A DNA stretch of 64,000 bases from Symsagittifera roscoffensis. Lineage: Eukaryota > Xenacoelomorpha > Acoela > Convolutidae. A program made the position numbers and the translations under genes. Where the stretch lies: NCBI RefSeq assembly GCF_963678635.1, contig NC_087066.1, forward strand, positions 43,387,624 to 43,451,623, read 5' to 3'. Below are positions 10,751 to 23,250 of the stretch, in pieces; position 1 is the stretch's first letter, and every line of letters starts with the position of its first letter. A model generated the notes under the pieces. That model was not told the DNA's origin. It saw only the letters and a program-made list of their open reading frames with translations, and searched no databases.

Positions 10751-10889
10751 AACAATTGTTAAGAAGACAACCATTTCTAGTAGGACTTTAAGACGATGTT
10801 ACACACAAGTTCTCGAAATGTAGTTCTGCGAAATAGGACTTGTTTCCTTTCGAATAGTTCAAATTACATCTATAAGCTGAAAACTGCCG

Positions 10890-11300
10890 TAAAAATATAG
10901 TTTAGGCACACTCGAAAGTCATAGTGGTATACGCAAATCGGACAAAAGTTTTGTAGAAATTTTTGAAATTCTGATTTTCCAAAAAGGCACTAAAAACCAA
11001 AAAAATGATTTTAATAGCTTAAAAATAAGTTTCCAGGGCTTGAAATTAGCGTAAATAGGCTTTTGTAAGCTCGCTTTATATGCTCAACTTTGGAATAAAA
11101 TCATAAAGGTTCAACCGGTTTTTTCTCGACACTGAAAAACTTGAAACTTTTCCTTATGTTGTTGAAATGCAGTTTGAAAAATTATTAAATTCTTATAATA
11201 TTCGACCCATTCCAATAATTATTTGTGTTACATGATTTTTCGTGCAAAACAAAAAAAAACAGGAAACAAAACTAAAACAAATTAAAACCGAATACAAAAT
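10890..11300 (+). repeat. Hairpin-core repeat family A, partial copy
   Basis: The body matches 21400-21760: CTTGAAATTAGCGTAAATAGG, a GCTCGCTTTATATGCTCAA block, TTTTCTCGACACTG, and ATTCGACCCATTCCAATAATTATTTGTG. The 5' hairpin core is absent here. Confidence 0.5.
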
Positions 11301-14300
11301 TCCCGCATTTTTTTCAAATGATTGGAACAAAAAGTACAGGCCAAGTTTTTTCATCGAGAAAAAATAATGCGCAGCCATACCCATCATTTCAACATTTGAA
11401 TTAAAAAGGGTAACAATTTTTTTTGGCAAGAGATCCAAGTTTTTGCTGTCAATGGCGAAAAAAAGTGCGCCCAGAGCAGCTTTTGGAAGCCCACGAGAGT
11501 ATTGAACTTAACTGGTTTCTCAAGTTCTGTACGTCATTTCCTGGCAATTTTATGCGCTAGATATGTTTTCATGGTAACCTTACGTCATGTCATATATAAT
11601 ACCAGCAAGTATCCATAGTGACATACCACCGTTTAACAAATTTTGAAAAGGAGAAAATTGTCTAATCAAAAACCTAATACAAAAAACATGCGAACATACG
11701 CCGCGTCATTCTTGAAATATATGTCATTTTAACAAGAAACTGGTCGGCAAATTTCGTTGGATTCATGTTGCACATTTTAGACAACCCAAGTAAGCAGCCA
11801 ATACTATCGACATTACGAGGCCAAACTGTGCAATGGATAGAAGCAAAATTAATTGCCTGTAAGTCATTAGAATCCACAGACAAAACCTGTTCCCTAGTTT
11901 TATCCCTGGTTCCGCAACGAACGAACATAGCTAGTTCTTCTGGATTCCCCAAATTGGGAGCGAATTCAGCAAATTTAAGCGGATTCGAATTAATGATTGC
12001 GGAATCAGCTTACGCTTTGCGGATCACGCTCTAGGCTGCAGGTTCTGCGAGGAGTATTTCTTTGAAAACTTAAACTTTTTTGGTTTTCGGATTCTGCGAA
12101 TTCTTCCAAATTTTTCAAGTTTTGGCGGGGAATCCGCAAACTCTTATGTGGATCAGCAAAATCGCCAATTTTTTTAACGAGTTTAAACGATACAGTGTTT
12201 TAGCTGTTTATTCGTGGAAAACCAAAAATATTAGCACTTTTGCAGATTCCGAGACAACTCTGTTTTCGACCTGTTGTGGAACTCGCTCAGATTTCACAAA
12301 AGAAACAGTTATACCCCGTAATTGATTTTTTAGAAGTTTGTCGGCGCACTCTCCGTTCCCGATAAGGCAAAAAATTAATATAAGAGTCAGTTGTGATGAA
12401 AGTTCGGACCAAGTTAACATACGCTCCCCTACAGCAGGGCTAAAATCTGTTTCTAAAATAAGAACTGTCAACCAATCAAAATCACGCTTTCTACGTGTAG
12501 CACTTACCAAGTTCAGTCCAAATACTAGTGCCTGGGCTGAGGTGTTTGACTCATGATTCGACCTACACGGTCGAATGGAGTCCGATTTTCGTCGCAAATT
12601 AGGACGGTCGAACGAATACTCAGACTGCATTACAACCTACAAGTCAAGTGCAAATAGCCGAACAAAAACGAAGCTGACAAAATATTATGCGACGAGGCTT
12701 AAAATGTAATTAAGAAGTGTGCTGCTACATTCAGATTCGCTTGTCATCAAAAATAAAAAAAAGTTTGAACGTTTTTGCGTTTATTTTTTTTCTGCAAAAA
12801 ACAGGTAAAATGAAGCGAAAAATCAGACAAAAATCAATCTAATAATTTCTCATTTATTGTTTGAAAATTTCAGTACAGTGTAAAAGGTTGAATGGCATGA
12901 TTTAATCAAAAAAGCCTTGAATAGGCTTTTATTGAGTCATAATAACACACATATATCGAAATGCTCATATTACGAATACACTGAAGCCACAATTTTAAAT
13001 AAATACAAAAAGAAAAGCGCAGCCATTATATACGTACAACATCAAAAAACTTCCGATTTTTATGAACGCTTAGCAGCGAACGTTTATTTTCAGAAAGAAA
13101 AGCAAACGACAAAAAATTGTTCATAAACTGAAAATATTTAACCTTGCAGCGTTTTTAGGCAAAAAACTTAGGAATCAGACAATTTCAAAATTTATCGGTT
13201 CACATCAATGCAATTAGGAGTAGTCGAACAGGATTCAAAGAACAATTATTTGTCGAAAAATACTTCCCAAGGACGACTGTAGAGGAAAGTTTTGTGTAAT
13301 TTTGTTTATGAAGGAAGCCTGAGCTAATAATAACCTTGCACTGCTCTTCTGGATTGGTAAAAAGCATACAAAAATCAAAAGTAAACCCACATGTCAAGCA
13401 TCAACTTTTTTCCTTTAATGAAACTTTCAACATGATAAAAATTTGCCACTGTGAAAAAAGAAGAAAACTTCCTCGCAAGGAAAAAACTAGATGAGTTTTT
13501 TTTTGCATTCTATTCTTAAGTTTCAGAAAATACAAGTGCAATTGAGTGAAGACCTAAACCTAAATACGATTTCTACTTGAGAAAATTTAGTTAAAATTTG
13601 TAAAAAGTCATTGGGAAATTGAGAAAAAAAACGGGGAACTAAATTTCCAGTCAATGCACAGCAAAACCACTGCTGATACCCTAAAACAACTATTTTTCCC
13701 CTTGGCACTATCACTGCAAAACAAGACAAATTTTTTATATCTAGTAATGTTGACCATGTAGTAAATAAACGAACCCCGACCCATCTGATTCTGTTTTTTC
13801 AAAGAATCCTTGTTCAACGGCTACATCAATATTTTTCCGTGAATTTCAAAAATTAACAGTTTTTCAAAAAAAGGACTCGAGAGAGAAGTTAAGCTTCAAT
13901 AAAAAAGGCAAGGAACCCAGCTTCAGTCGACAAAAGTCAGCCAGAGCGCGATAATATTGTTAAGCAAAGCTGCAAAAAGCTATCAAAGCTACTAAAAATC
14001 TAGTGGGTTTTGTTGGAGCTGGGCAAATTGGCAAGTGGATTCCGTTGGAGCTGGACAAATTGGCAATGGAACTTCAAGACACTCAAAAGGAAGAAGACAA
14101 AACGAGTAGTTAAGAGAAGACTTAGTTCCCATCTTAAGAAACGGTTGAGCTCCTGTCGCCACTTAAAAATGTCAAATTGAATCCTGCATTTGAGTGTTTT
14201 TTGTTCTTAATTTTTGAACCGAAAATCAGGGCGTTATTGACCATGGTGCCGAAACTTCATCCGACTGACAAACTGTTTGAAAACACATATATCCCAATTG

Positions 14301-14520
14301 ATGGTGCAAGTGCTCCAATTTCTTCAAACCTTCAGTTTGCCGTGCAACAAGGTTTATAGCTGGTTTGAGCCGAAGGTACATTCACTTCCGAATACTATCC
14401 ACTTAATGAAACTAGATTCTACCATGTTGATCTCCCCACAACATTTTGCTGATTGATCAACAGCCTTGTTTCCTGTCACTTCAGCAAAAAAGGACTGCTG
14501 GCCATCAATTTCCCTCCTTC
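11301..14520. other. Gene-free stretch with unassigned open frames
   Basis: Between about 12208 and 12630 the sequence is less AT-rich, with a 140-codon open frame on the minus strand and overlapping open frames on the plus strand. I recognise no motif in either, and it may be an old transposon piece. A pair of opposed frames at 11674-12034 is equally uninformative. Two ~32-bp units starting GTTGGAGCTG are tandem at 14012-14069. Confidence 0.4.
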
Positions 14521-17500
14521 CACTCAATAAACTACGCAAAAATCAGTGGTTCATCCTTTCTGCAGTGAAAAAAAATTGATTTTAGAATAGAAACTCAACA
14601 ATTTACTTAGGGCTAACGACCAAAGTCCCTTGATCAGTCTTAACTGGTTAAATTCAAACGAACCAAGCCAAGGGCTGCTACATTAACAAACCAATCATCA
14701 ATCAAAATTTAGCCGAACTTTTGACACTCAGTCGGACACGTTCTATATCATTAGGGAAATTGTGCTCCAATTAATAAAAAGTTTGAGCAATCACAGTCAA
14801 GCGCAGCAGTTCGTCTGCAAAATAATTGTACTTCCTTCCAATGAAAAGGCAAATTTGAAAAAAAAATCGTTTTTGAGCTATGCACGCTTGGTCTTTTTGC
14901 TGTTTTGAAGTCGCTTGTGTATGCATACGACTTAAAGAGCACTTCCGCAAAAATCTCTGTGAATGTTTTTCGGAAAATTGTTTCCCACAAAACTTCCAAG
15001 AGCGACAGAAATTGTTTGCTGCGATTCTCACAAAACGTCGACAAGCAGACATACACTCACATCTTGCAGTGCGAGGGCAAGCATTCATTGTGGTTTAAAA
15101 AATGCGCTCTGCTTAAACAAATTTCCGCAACTCAGCCCTATCGGTTACCCGCTCAAAACACGTTCCGTCAATCACAAACCCCAAAATCTGTCGTTAACAA
15201 TTTTTCCCTCGTTGACAGAATACTGGGGCAGGATGTTTGTCATGTTATCAAGCCTCCCGCTATTTTCAAGCCCGCAATAAAAATTCCTACGGCTATCATA
15301 ATGCTAGTTGGCTGGGACTTCAGTGGCCTGCCTGCTCTGTCAAATACTTTTGGCTTCAACACCTTTGAGTGCAATGTTGAAAATATAGCATTCGTCAACC
15401 AAGTGAAAAAATGGTACAAGCTAGAATCATATGGGAAATTCAAACAAGCTGATCCTTTTTCCGCAGCCGACATACCTGATCAAAATGTTCTATTTTAAAA
15501 AACTTTCAAGATGAGAGCCCTGACACTGTGGGAATGTTGTGGTCTGAAGACTCTCACTCCATATAATTGGGCATCCCCGGCGATTTATAGAAGGATTGCG
15601 TAATACCGGTTTGCCCTCACACATGACAAAATCGTTAATGCCGAGAATGGTATGATCAGCATCACTCTGTTCTAAACCCAAAGAGACCCTGCAAGTTTCG
15701 GCGCGTTCTGAGCAGAACATCTAAATTTCACGGCAATCGCTATCGAATTCAATTCTTACCGGTCCCGATGTAAAGCAAAACCTGTTATTTGACTTAATGC
15801 GCTTCCGGTATATAGCTGCGCGGTCGGCGCCGACATCGGAGGAAAGTTTATGCTCAGATTACGTCTTTGCGACCAACAATAGTTGATTTTTTTGTGACGG
15901 GAGGACACCACAAAAGAAAGGAATGTGTTTCAAAAAACCAGGCATTTTTTCGGAGCAAAAACTTTTTTAGCCTGTATTAAATAAGCTCTTCACACAGCAT
16001 CCTCTAAAACTTTGACAATGAAAACTATTACATCGAATCGATTTTGTCCTGTTGAAAACATTTAAACATGATTGTCTACTTTGGCTCTGTGAAAAATCTG
16101 GAAACGGTCTTAATACTTTTACGTGGCTTAATTAAACTGCTTAAATTCAATCTAACTAAATCTTTCAGTTGCGTATTTCTCAAAAATTACTTCCTTTTTA
16201 AGCTAGTTTTAGTAACACTGAAGAACTCCTTGTCTCAGCAAACACTCCGGAAACTGCTTCGTATGTTCTTAGTCTCAATTGAAAACTTGTAACCGATTCA
16301 ATGATTGGTTCTTTATTTTTTGTCGAATGTATTCGACTCACAGAGCTTGTTGCTTTGTATACCGTGCAGGCAGGCTAATTATCTCAAGAATCAGCAGTAG
16401 GACGAAACACTGCCAAACGAAATGTACTTCAGACTCATTGAAAAGTAATCATGTTTGTTATTTTAAGGTCAAATAATGATTCTGTTTTGCCACTTTGACC
16501 TTACAGCGGTTGAGGTTGAACTGTACATTTTCAGTGACAGTTAATTGGATTCATTTCGTCCCTATAATTCGATCGCCCTCAATAAAGAGCCATTTCTAAA
16601 TTTCAACTGGCGTTCGTCTTTGCCAAAACAAGATTAGCCCAATGAAAACCTTTTTGATTCCACAGTTGAAATTTCAAGCTGCTTTCCTTGCGACTTGTCG
16701 GAAGGATGGTTTAGAGATGCTCTGGCACTAAGCATTTCTAATTTTTTTTGTGGACTGACAGCACTACGGTCCTTCTGGGGTTGAAATCGACAAGCAAACA
16801 GCCAGTGTTGATTGGCAATCGGGTAGCCATATTTCTTTAATCAATTGATCGATCAGTTTGTGCTCCAGTGATGACAACCCTTATGACCCAGGAAGTAATC
16901 ATGTTAATGCTGAATGGTAGAAGCAAACGAGATGGGTCAATAACCCTCCATTTTCAAAAATTCCGGTTTGATGTTTGATTCCAAATAGGGCAGTCCTTTA
17001 GAAAGTCCGCTTCTACCATGGTCCGATCTACCTTGTAGACTACTCTTCAATTTTTTCGTGGAACCGAGTTTTAACTGTTTTAGAAGAGTAGAGCTCGCGA
17101 AGAATAGAGATCGTTCTCCAAGATAAAACGCGTGGTCGCTTAATTGTTGAGACTCTCATCAAGGCAGCGCCATTTCAGAAACTGAGTCACATTTTGATCT
17201 ATCGGAAAAACAGTTACTGTAGAAGGAAAACTTCGGAAGCTTTTCCTTTGAGTCATTCCCAGTAGATGGTAATAATTAGGCTAAAAATAAGCCATGTCGT
17301 AAAAAGTCATTTTTGTTTTCCTCGAACCCAAAGCTTAATCATTTTGGATGGTTGTATCCAACGTCTCTACTCAACCAATTTCGAAACGCGTCAACTAAAA
17401 ATTTTTGACGACCATCCGTTGAATAATCCGATTGTTTCTCTGCTTTGTTTCCATAAAGCAGGGTCATTAATTGCATGAAGCAGCGTTGACCGCATCCATT

Positions 17501-18495
17501 CCGTCATTAACCGGCAATTTGTTATAATACAATTGAGACCTGCCTTATGAGCTATGGAAACGGTGTGTGTTTTCTGTAAAAAGCAAAACAAAAAACCTTT
17601 GTGCCAATATAATCTGAGTTTCCAGTAGAATGATTAGGTTACTGTTAACCGCCGTTCTCGAACTCCAGTGTTGATTATCTGGGACCGTATCATGCAAACT
17701 TTTGTCGATCTTCCTGGAAACGCTAGGGATTTTCTACTTGTTTAACGACCCGCGGAATTCATTTTGAATTGGTTCCATCCGTGGACACAAGTTCATGAGA
17801 GATTGGTACAGAGCGCTAACCTCTAAGCGAGACAAACCTTTGGCAGTTTACTCAGACGACGGTACCAATTCTGTAGTGGACGCAAAAGAGTTTTTTTTGC
17901 ATCCAAAAGTGAAACGTAGAAGCTTCATCGTCGATTGTTCACAAAAACATGAACTGGAAGTACAATCAGCATAGTGCAACACTTCGCAGTAGAGTATGGG
18001 TGCGAACAGTTCGCAGTTGTTTGCGCGTGTTTCTTGCAACTTTAGAGTAAAGGACATTGACAGACCAAGTTTTGAACACTACCATGTGCTTAGCCGAAAT
18101 ATCGCCTATTGCCAGTACTTTCACTGCGCTTTTTCCGAAGATCGCATTAGTTTCGAGGCTATGGTAAGATTTTGGATCGTTTGCTACTGGGTCAGTACAG
18201 TTTGACAATTCCGTACTTAAGCTTTATCGAAAATATTTCTCATTCAAAGGCTATGCACATGCGCTATGGTCAAATGAGTACCTCCCGACACTTCGTATGA
18301 GAGTTAAGTGGCATGGTCTTTCCAAAGATACTTTGAAAACAGAACAAACAGTGTGGTCGACAAGTCCTAAGGCCTACTACACAATAGGGCGCGTAACGTC
18401 AATAAACTGCAGAAAAAATGAAATCGCTCGTTCCGCAAAACTTAAGACCGTCTCCAGTAACTATACACGACCGCTCGTAAAGCTCGGAGGGGGCA
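14521..18495 (+). mobile_element. Decayed BEL/Pao retrotransposon pol
   Basis: Successive plus-strand fragments, shifted by frameshifts and stops, follow the BEL/Pao order. They are: a Cys/His segment and LVDRILGQDVCHVI (protease end, about 15050-15250); GWDFSGLP and KKWYKLESYGKF (before RT, 15305-15440); LMRFRYIA and ADIGGKF (RT, about 15800-15860); LLVSANTPETASYVLSLN (after the catalytic strand, about 16230-16290); ELYIFSDS (16520) and TDSTTVLLGLKSTSKQPVL (RNase H, about 16755-16810); HPLNNPIVSLLCFHK and CVFCKKQ (integrase zinc region, 17410-17590); YSDDGTNSVVDAKEF (integrase core, about 17850-17895); and EYLPTLRMRVKW...TRPLVKL (C terminus, 18280-18485). I recognised no LTRs or gag. The element is inactive. 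Confidence 0.8.
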
Positions 18496-21269
18496 GAGGA
18501 ATTTATTGCTACAGAGCAGCAAATTGAAAGCGAGAAAAAAGGCAGTATAGTTGCTTGTCAAAACATCTAAATACCCTAGAGTGTACAAAGTGGGTTCCGC
18601 TGGGCTCGGCTTTGGTTCGATTCTCAACTAAGTTGTTTCATTTGAGAATCTTATTTGAACCGAACTTGACAGAATATAAAATGATAAAAATAAAATTGAT
18701 TGCGAATCGGTTCGCAATGAAAACTTTGTCCATTGAAAGGATGTGAACTATTTAGCAGACACTTAGTTCATTTGTAGAATCAGGCTTGAAAACGTGAATT
18801 AGTCCACATTTTGTCAAGATATGTCGAAACCGGTTGCTAATTTCGTGCAATTTTTTGTGTTAAAAATGCGTTCAACCTTATCACGATTTTGGCAATTCGC
18901 TCTTTCTTTTTATATTTTCGAGGAGGTAAATTTGGATAAGCTCATTTCAAACAAAATCTGAAAAAGTGAAATTTTTAACAAGAAAGACCAATTAGTCAAG
19001 ATAAGAAGTAATGTATAAATAAATATGAATTTGTCAAGTTTTCAGTCAGTCGTTATCATGTCTGCGACATGCATGAACATGTTTCACTCAGGTCTGATCA
19101 TGTAAGATCCAGGTATGACCACGTCTGTAGAAAAATACGCATGCTCACTTGTGAACAGCCCTGCATAATGGGGGAACAGTCCTGAGAATATTCTCTCCCC
19201 TGCTAAATGGATGATCAGCCGTGAAATGGCACAAAAAGTTCAGTACGGGTACCGAGCCCGAGAAAGAAATCAATGAGAAAAGTTCCCAATTTTTCTTTTA
19301 TCTTGAAATCCATTTTCTAAGCCGTCCATGAGCTGCAGACTTTTCTGCCCTTTTTCTCAAAAGTCTGATAAAGGTCAGTAGAAAATAAAAACTCAAGTCT
19401 CAGAGGCTCAATATGATAAGCAAGCGTTGATTAAGATAAATTTATTTGCTCTATTTCTGAAAAACAAATAGTTTTCGAATAATTTTTGATATTGAGCATT
19501 GAAAAGTTTGTTTGCCCATCGGTCGGACTTTTTTTTGCTATATTCATTCTGTGTCAAACTACCGTGCTTTGTTTTGCATCTAATGGATCATGCTGATAGA
19601 CATATGCAAAAACCGAGCTAAAGTTGAAAAAAGAAAGACCACCTGAAGCGGAAAAGCGAATTTCATATAGCGTTAACTTTCAGTCAGAACAACACAGATA
19701 ATTTTAATAGCGTAGCTAGCAAGCTAGCAGATATAAAGTATACTCCGTGCTCAATAATGATAAAAAAAATTAAATACAGAAACCTTCAAATTTCGTCTTT
19801 TAAACGCCTAAATCAACCTTTTTGCACGTTTTCCATCTGTTTTTCTTGACAATCACGCAGTTTTGCTTCAAAATACTGAAAAAAATTTTGACCTTCCAGA
19901 ATGTTCTCCGCGCATGAACAAATTTGACAGAATTTTCATATCAAAGTGCAGTTTATTGGTCTTGAATATTTTTTTTACTGCTTTTCAGGACAAAATAACG
20001 CAAAATTATATGTTTTTGCTTATTTTTTATAACTTTATTAAATGCAATTTGAACGATTTGTTAAGTTGCTTAGGTTCCTTTTATACTATTGCCTCTTTTT
20101 GGTACCTAGTAACGAATTGCCACACCTATATTGAAGTAAGTCAACGGTTAAGCACTTGCTACTTTCGTACCTAGTAATGAATCTCTCCCCTTTTGCATTG
20201 GAGGAGGGGATAGTGAAAAAAAATCAGTTCGTTGAACAATTTTTTAGGTAATTTGAATAATTTGGGAGGATAAAGGGAATTTGACAAAGCGCTATTTAAT
20301 AATAGTGAAGTGTCGCACAAAGTTTCTTATTATCAAAATTATATTTTCAAAAGAAATCAAAACTTTTGTGTTTCAACGATTTTATTACTTAAAGAACGTT
20401 TTTTTTTAGAAATAAATCTGCAAAAAAAGTGTACACAAATGCAAAATTTTTCAGAACCTTGCTCCGCTGTTGAACCAATATTCATACTGTGCCATCAGAA
20501 CTCTAAATTGACTGACTGGGATTTGGCATTATTTTAACATGGCAATTTTGTTCTTTTTTCTCTTCTCGTACTGAAATTTCTGCAGTTTATTTTAGAGATT
20601 TCCGCTTTCTTGCAAATCAGACTCGGCGCGCTTATATTCAAAAGTTCAGCTCCTCTCCTTGATATTTTGTGTAGCAGTTATGCGCCCTATTTTTGCTGCT
20701 GCCCTTTTGCTGATTAAAAATCAGACCCTTTACTGCCGTAAAACACAGAGATATAGGCTTGAGGGGGAAAATAGCTCTCCATTTTTGCAGTGCGCGTAAC
20801 GTGGTGTTTGATATGTTGGTGGTGTTGATTATATTTTGCAGTTTTTTTTACTACCTGCCTTTAACTTTGTTTATAGTCAGTGCAACAAGTTTATTCTGAT
20901 TGGTTGGATTTCAAATTAAATCTCCCGCTCTCTTCCTCTCTCCTGGGTAAAAGAAAGAGGGGACGAGAAAGATAGGTGTTGGTAATTAGTTATTATTGAC
21001 CTCTGCTGAATTGACCCGAGCGAGAACCGAAGACAGATAGACTTGAGGGACTTTATTCCATCTCACGCTCCAACATTTTATCAACGCGAAATTTACTTCG
21101 AGTCGAAGGTTAACAGAAAAGGAACCATAAAAACTTCAGAGCAGTTACATTTCGTTCAAGTAAGTATAAAATTTCATACAACGGTAGGAAAAAAAAGTAG
21201 GGTGCCTGATACTAGCAAGTATCTAAAATGGGTCCCGCACCTTTTGAGAAAAGGTCAAAAGCATAAAAA
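18496..21269. other. Gene-free stretch
   Basis: No recognisable gene or transposon domain. Small structures include a TTGCGAA-TCGG-TTCGCAA hairpin (about 18699-18716) and GGTCTGATCATG / GGTATGACCACG near-repeats at about 19090-19130. The region may include the 3' end of the BEL/Pao element, but I could not define an LTR. Confidence 0.4.
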
Positions 21270-21800
21270 AAACAAGGATAGCCTGTTACTGTGCGAGAAG
21301 CACAGAATGTTCCGACCATAATCTTAAAAAATAAAACAAATAAATTTTTTTCAAGTAAGTGTCGCTTTTTTAGGATCTGGAAAAAAGCAAGTGCTTAGGC
21401 ATAATCGACAGTCAAGGTAAATTAAGCAAACTGGAAAACCATTTTCGTTAAAATATGACCAGATAAAAAAAAATATTTTGTAGGACGAGGATTTTTTGAA
21501 AGTTCGAAGTAAAATTAACTTATCTGGCTTAAATCAGGCTAATGCAAGCTTTTAAGCTATTAAAATAAGAAGCTATTTTAAAACTGCTCGCTCGCTTTGT
21601 TCGCTGAAATAGGACGAAAAACCAAAAATTTTAAACCGAAAAATTTTTTCTCGACACTGGGAAATATATAAATGTCGTTCGAATCACGACTGAAGGACTT
21701 TAAAATAATATATCACTCAACCCATTCCGATGATTATTTGTGGTACTTGATTTTGGAAAACAGAAAAACAAAAGAAGAGAACTTCGAATATAAAGTTCCT
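21270..21800 (+). repeat. Hairpin-core repeat family A, copy 1
   Basis: It starts AACAAGGATAGCCTG, followed by the hairpin CTGTGC-GAGAA-GCACAG and ATGTTCCGACC. The body contains GCATAATCGACAGTCAAGG, a GCTCGCTCGCTTTGTTCGC block and CTCGACACTGG. It ends near GTTCGAATCACGACTGAAGG and ATATATCACTCAACCCATTC. Confidence 0.65.
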
Positions 21801-22129
21801 CCCCATTTTTTCAAATGGTCAGAACAATAATAGCTCACTGTTTTGGAATGATTGCTCACTGAGACGGATTCTTCTATTTTTACTGACCCAACTATCATTA
21901 TTGTGCGAAAGTAGAAAAAAGTTCATGAACGGAAATAGTCATACAGAGCAAGAATGGTCGGTTTCTGTGAAAAAAAAAACACGCAAAAAAGTTTTTTTTG
22001 TTTATTTTTCCAACTCGAGATGCTTTTTCGTTTTTTGTTAGTGATTTGAGCAGATAACCTCAAGTTTTAGTAGAACTTTACAAACGGTTCTGTTTTATTA
22101 CAGTTATTTTACACTTTTTTCCAAAAAAA

Positions 22130-22660
22130 TTCAAAAAAGGTTTCAAAAATTTTACTGGAAAATTTTTCCTGATTCATTTGAGTTTTATGCCATTCTTACT
22201 CATGAAAAAAATTCAAAAACTAGTCTTCCACTGCTAAAAAAAAGTTTAGCCTAATTAAGAACTCTCGCGTACGCGCTTTAAATTAGGTAAAAGTACTTTG
22301 CAAACAAAAGCAAAATGAGAAAAAATTTTGAAACTTCGATAAAAGACAATAGATTTTTTTTGAAATATTGGTAATTAAAAGTAGTTCTTACTAACGGCTT
22401 AAGATTACTACCATTTATTTTGTGAAATATAACAAAATGGAACCTACTTGTTCTCCTAACTTCTTGAAAACTTTTTTCTGGTTCATTAATTAAAATTTTT
22501 GCAATTCTTAGTGTTGAAAAAGGCTTGATTGTGCTTCAAAAACTACCTTTTTCTCAGCAAAAAAAAATCATTTCAGCCCAATTGAGAACTTCTCGCGTTA
22601 CTCGCTCTCAAGTTGACAAAAGTTAGATGCAAGTACAAACCAAAGCAAAAATGGACCACG
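22130..22660 (+). repeat. Two diverged tandem units related to the family A body
   Basis: 22130-22330 and 22450-22660 share the order TTTTTCCTGATTCATT / TTTTTCTGGTTCATT, AAAAACTAG / AAAAACTACC, then AATTAAGAACTCTCGCGTACG / AATTGAGAACTTCTCGCGTTA, and end with an AAAGCAAAA block. The period is about 320 bp. Confidence 0.45.
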
Positions 22661-22859
22661 AATTTTCAATTTTTAAGAAAATCAAATTGAAGTAATTGAA
22701 ATATGACAATATAATCATGATAATACATAGCAAATCTTGCCTATGGATTCAACCCGACCTTGAGTATGTCACAATTGCGCTGTATCGTCTTACTGTCTTT
22801 GAAACACGAGGCACAAAAAAGCGGATAACACAAATCCCCATTCTAATATATCGCCAAAT

Positions 22860-23250
22860 AAAAAGAAGATAGCCGGTTGCTGTGCAACCAGGACATTAAG
22901 TTCAGACCACTCTTATCAAAAAATTGAAAAAATTGAAGTTTTTATCCAACGAGGTTGTTATACATAAGTTGTAAATTTAGGCCTATCCGATAGTAAAAGT
23001 AAACTGAGCATATTTGACGACAGCTTTTTTCAAAATACGAATGTAAAAAAGAAAACATTAAAAATGAAAAACCAAAAAAATGTAGAAATTTATTTTACAT
23101 TTTTTATTTCAAAGAAGGTGCTGAAAAAACTTCGAAACCTAACTTAATTGGAGTGAAACTCGCTTTGCTGTCTCAAAATTGAAGTGAGGTTCGTCTCAGC
23201 TCTGAGAAGTTTTTTCTATGGAATATTTTAAAGATCATGAAATCGAAACG
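22860..23250 (+). repeat. Hairpin-core repeat family A, copy 2 (diverged)
   Basis: It opens with AAGATAGCCGGTTGCTGTGCAA, followed by TTCAGACCAC. The right stem is damaged in this copy, but a smaller pairing GTTG...CAAC remains. Downstream, the GCATATTTGACGAC block matches other members. Confidence 0.45.

Noticed and set aside
12208-12630. 140-codon open frame on the minus strand as a host gene
   Set aside because: No recognisable motif and no splice-supported neighbours. Overlapping plus-strand frames look equally plausible.
14521-15307. The 786-bp direct repeats at 8060 and 14521 as LTRs of a 7-kb element
   Set aside because: The repeat encodes BEL/Pao pol motifs itself, lacks TG...CA ends, and the DNA between the copies has no retroelement domains.
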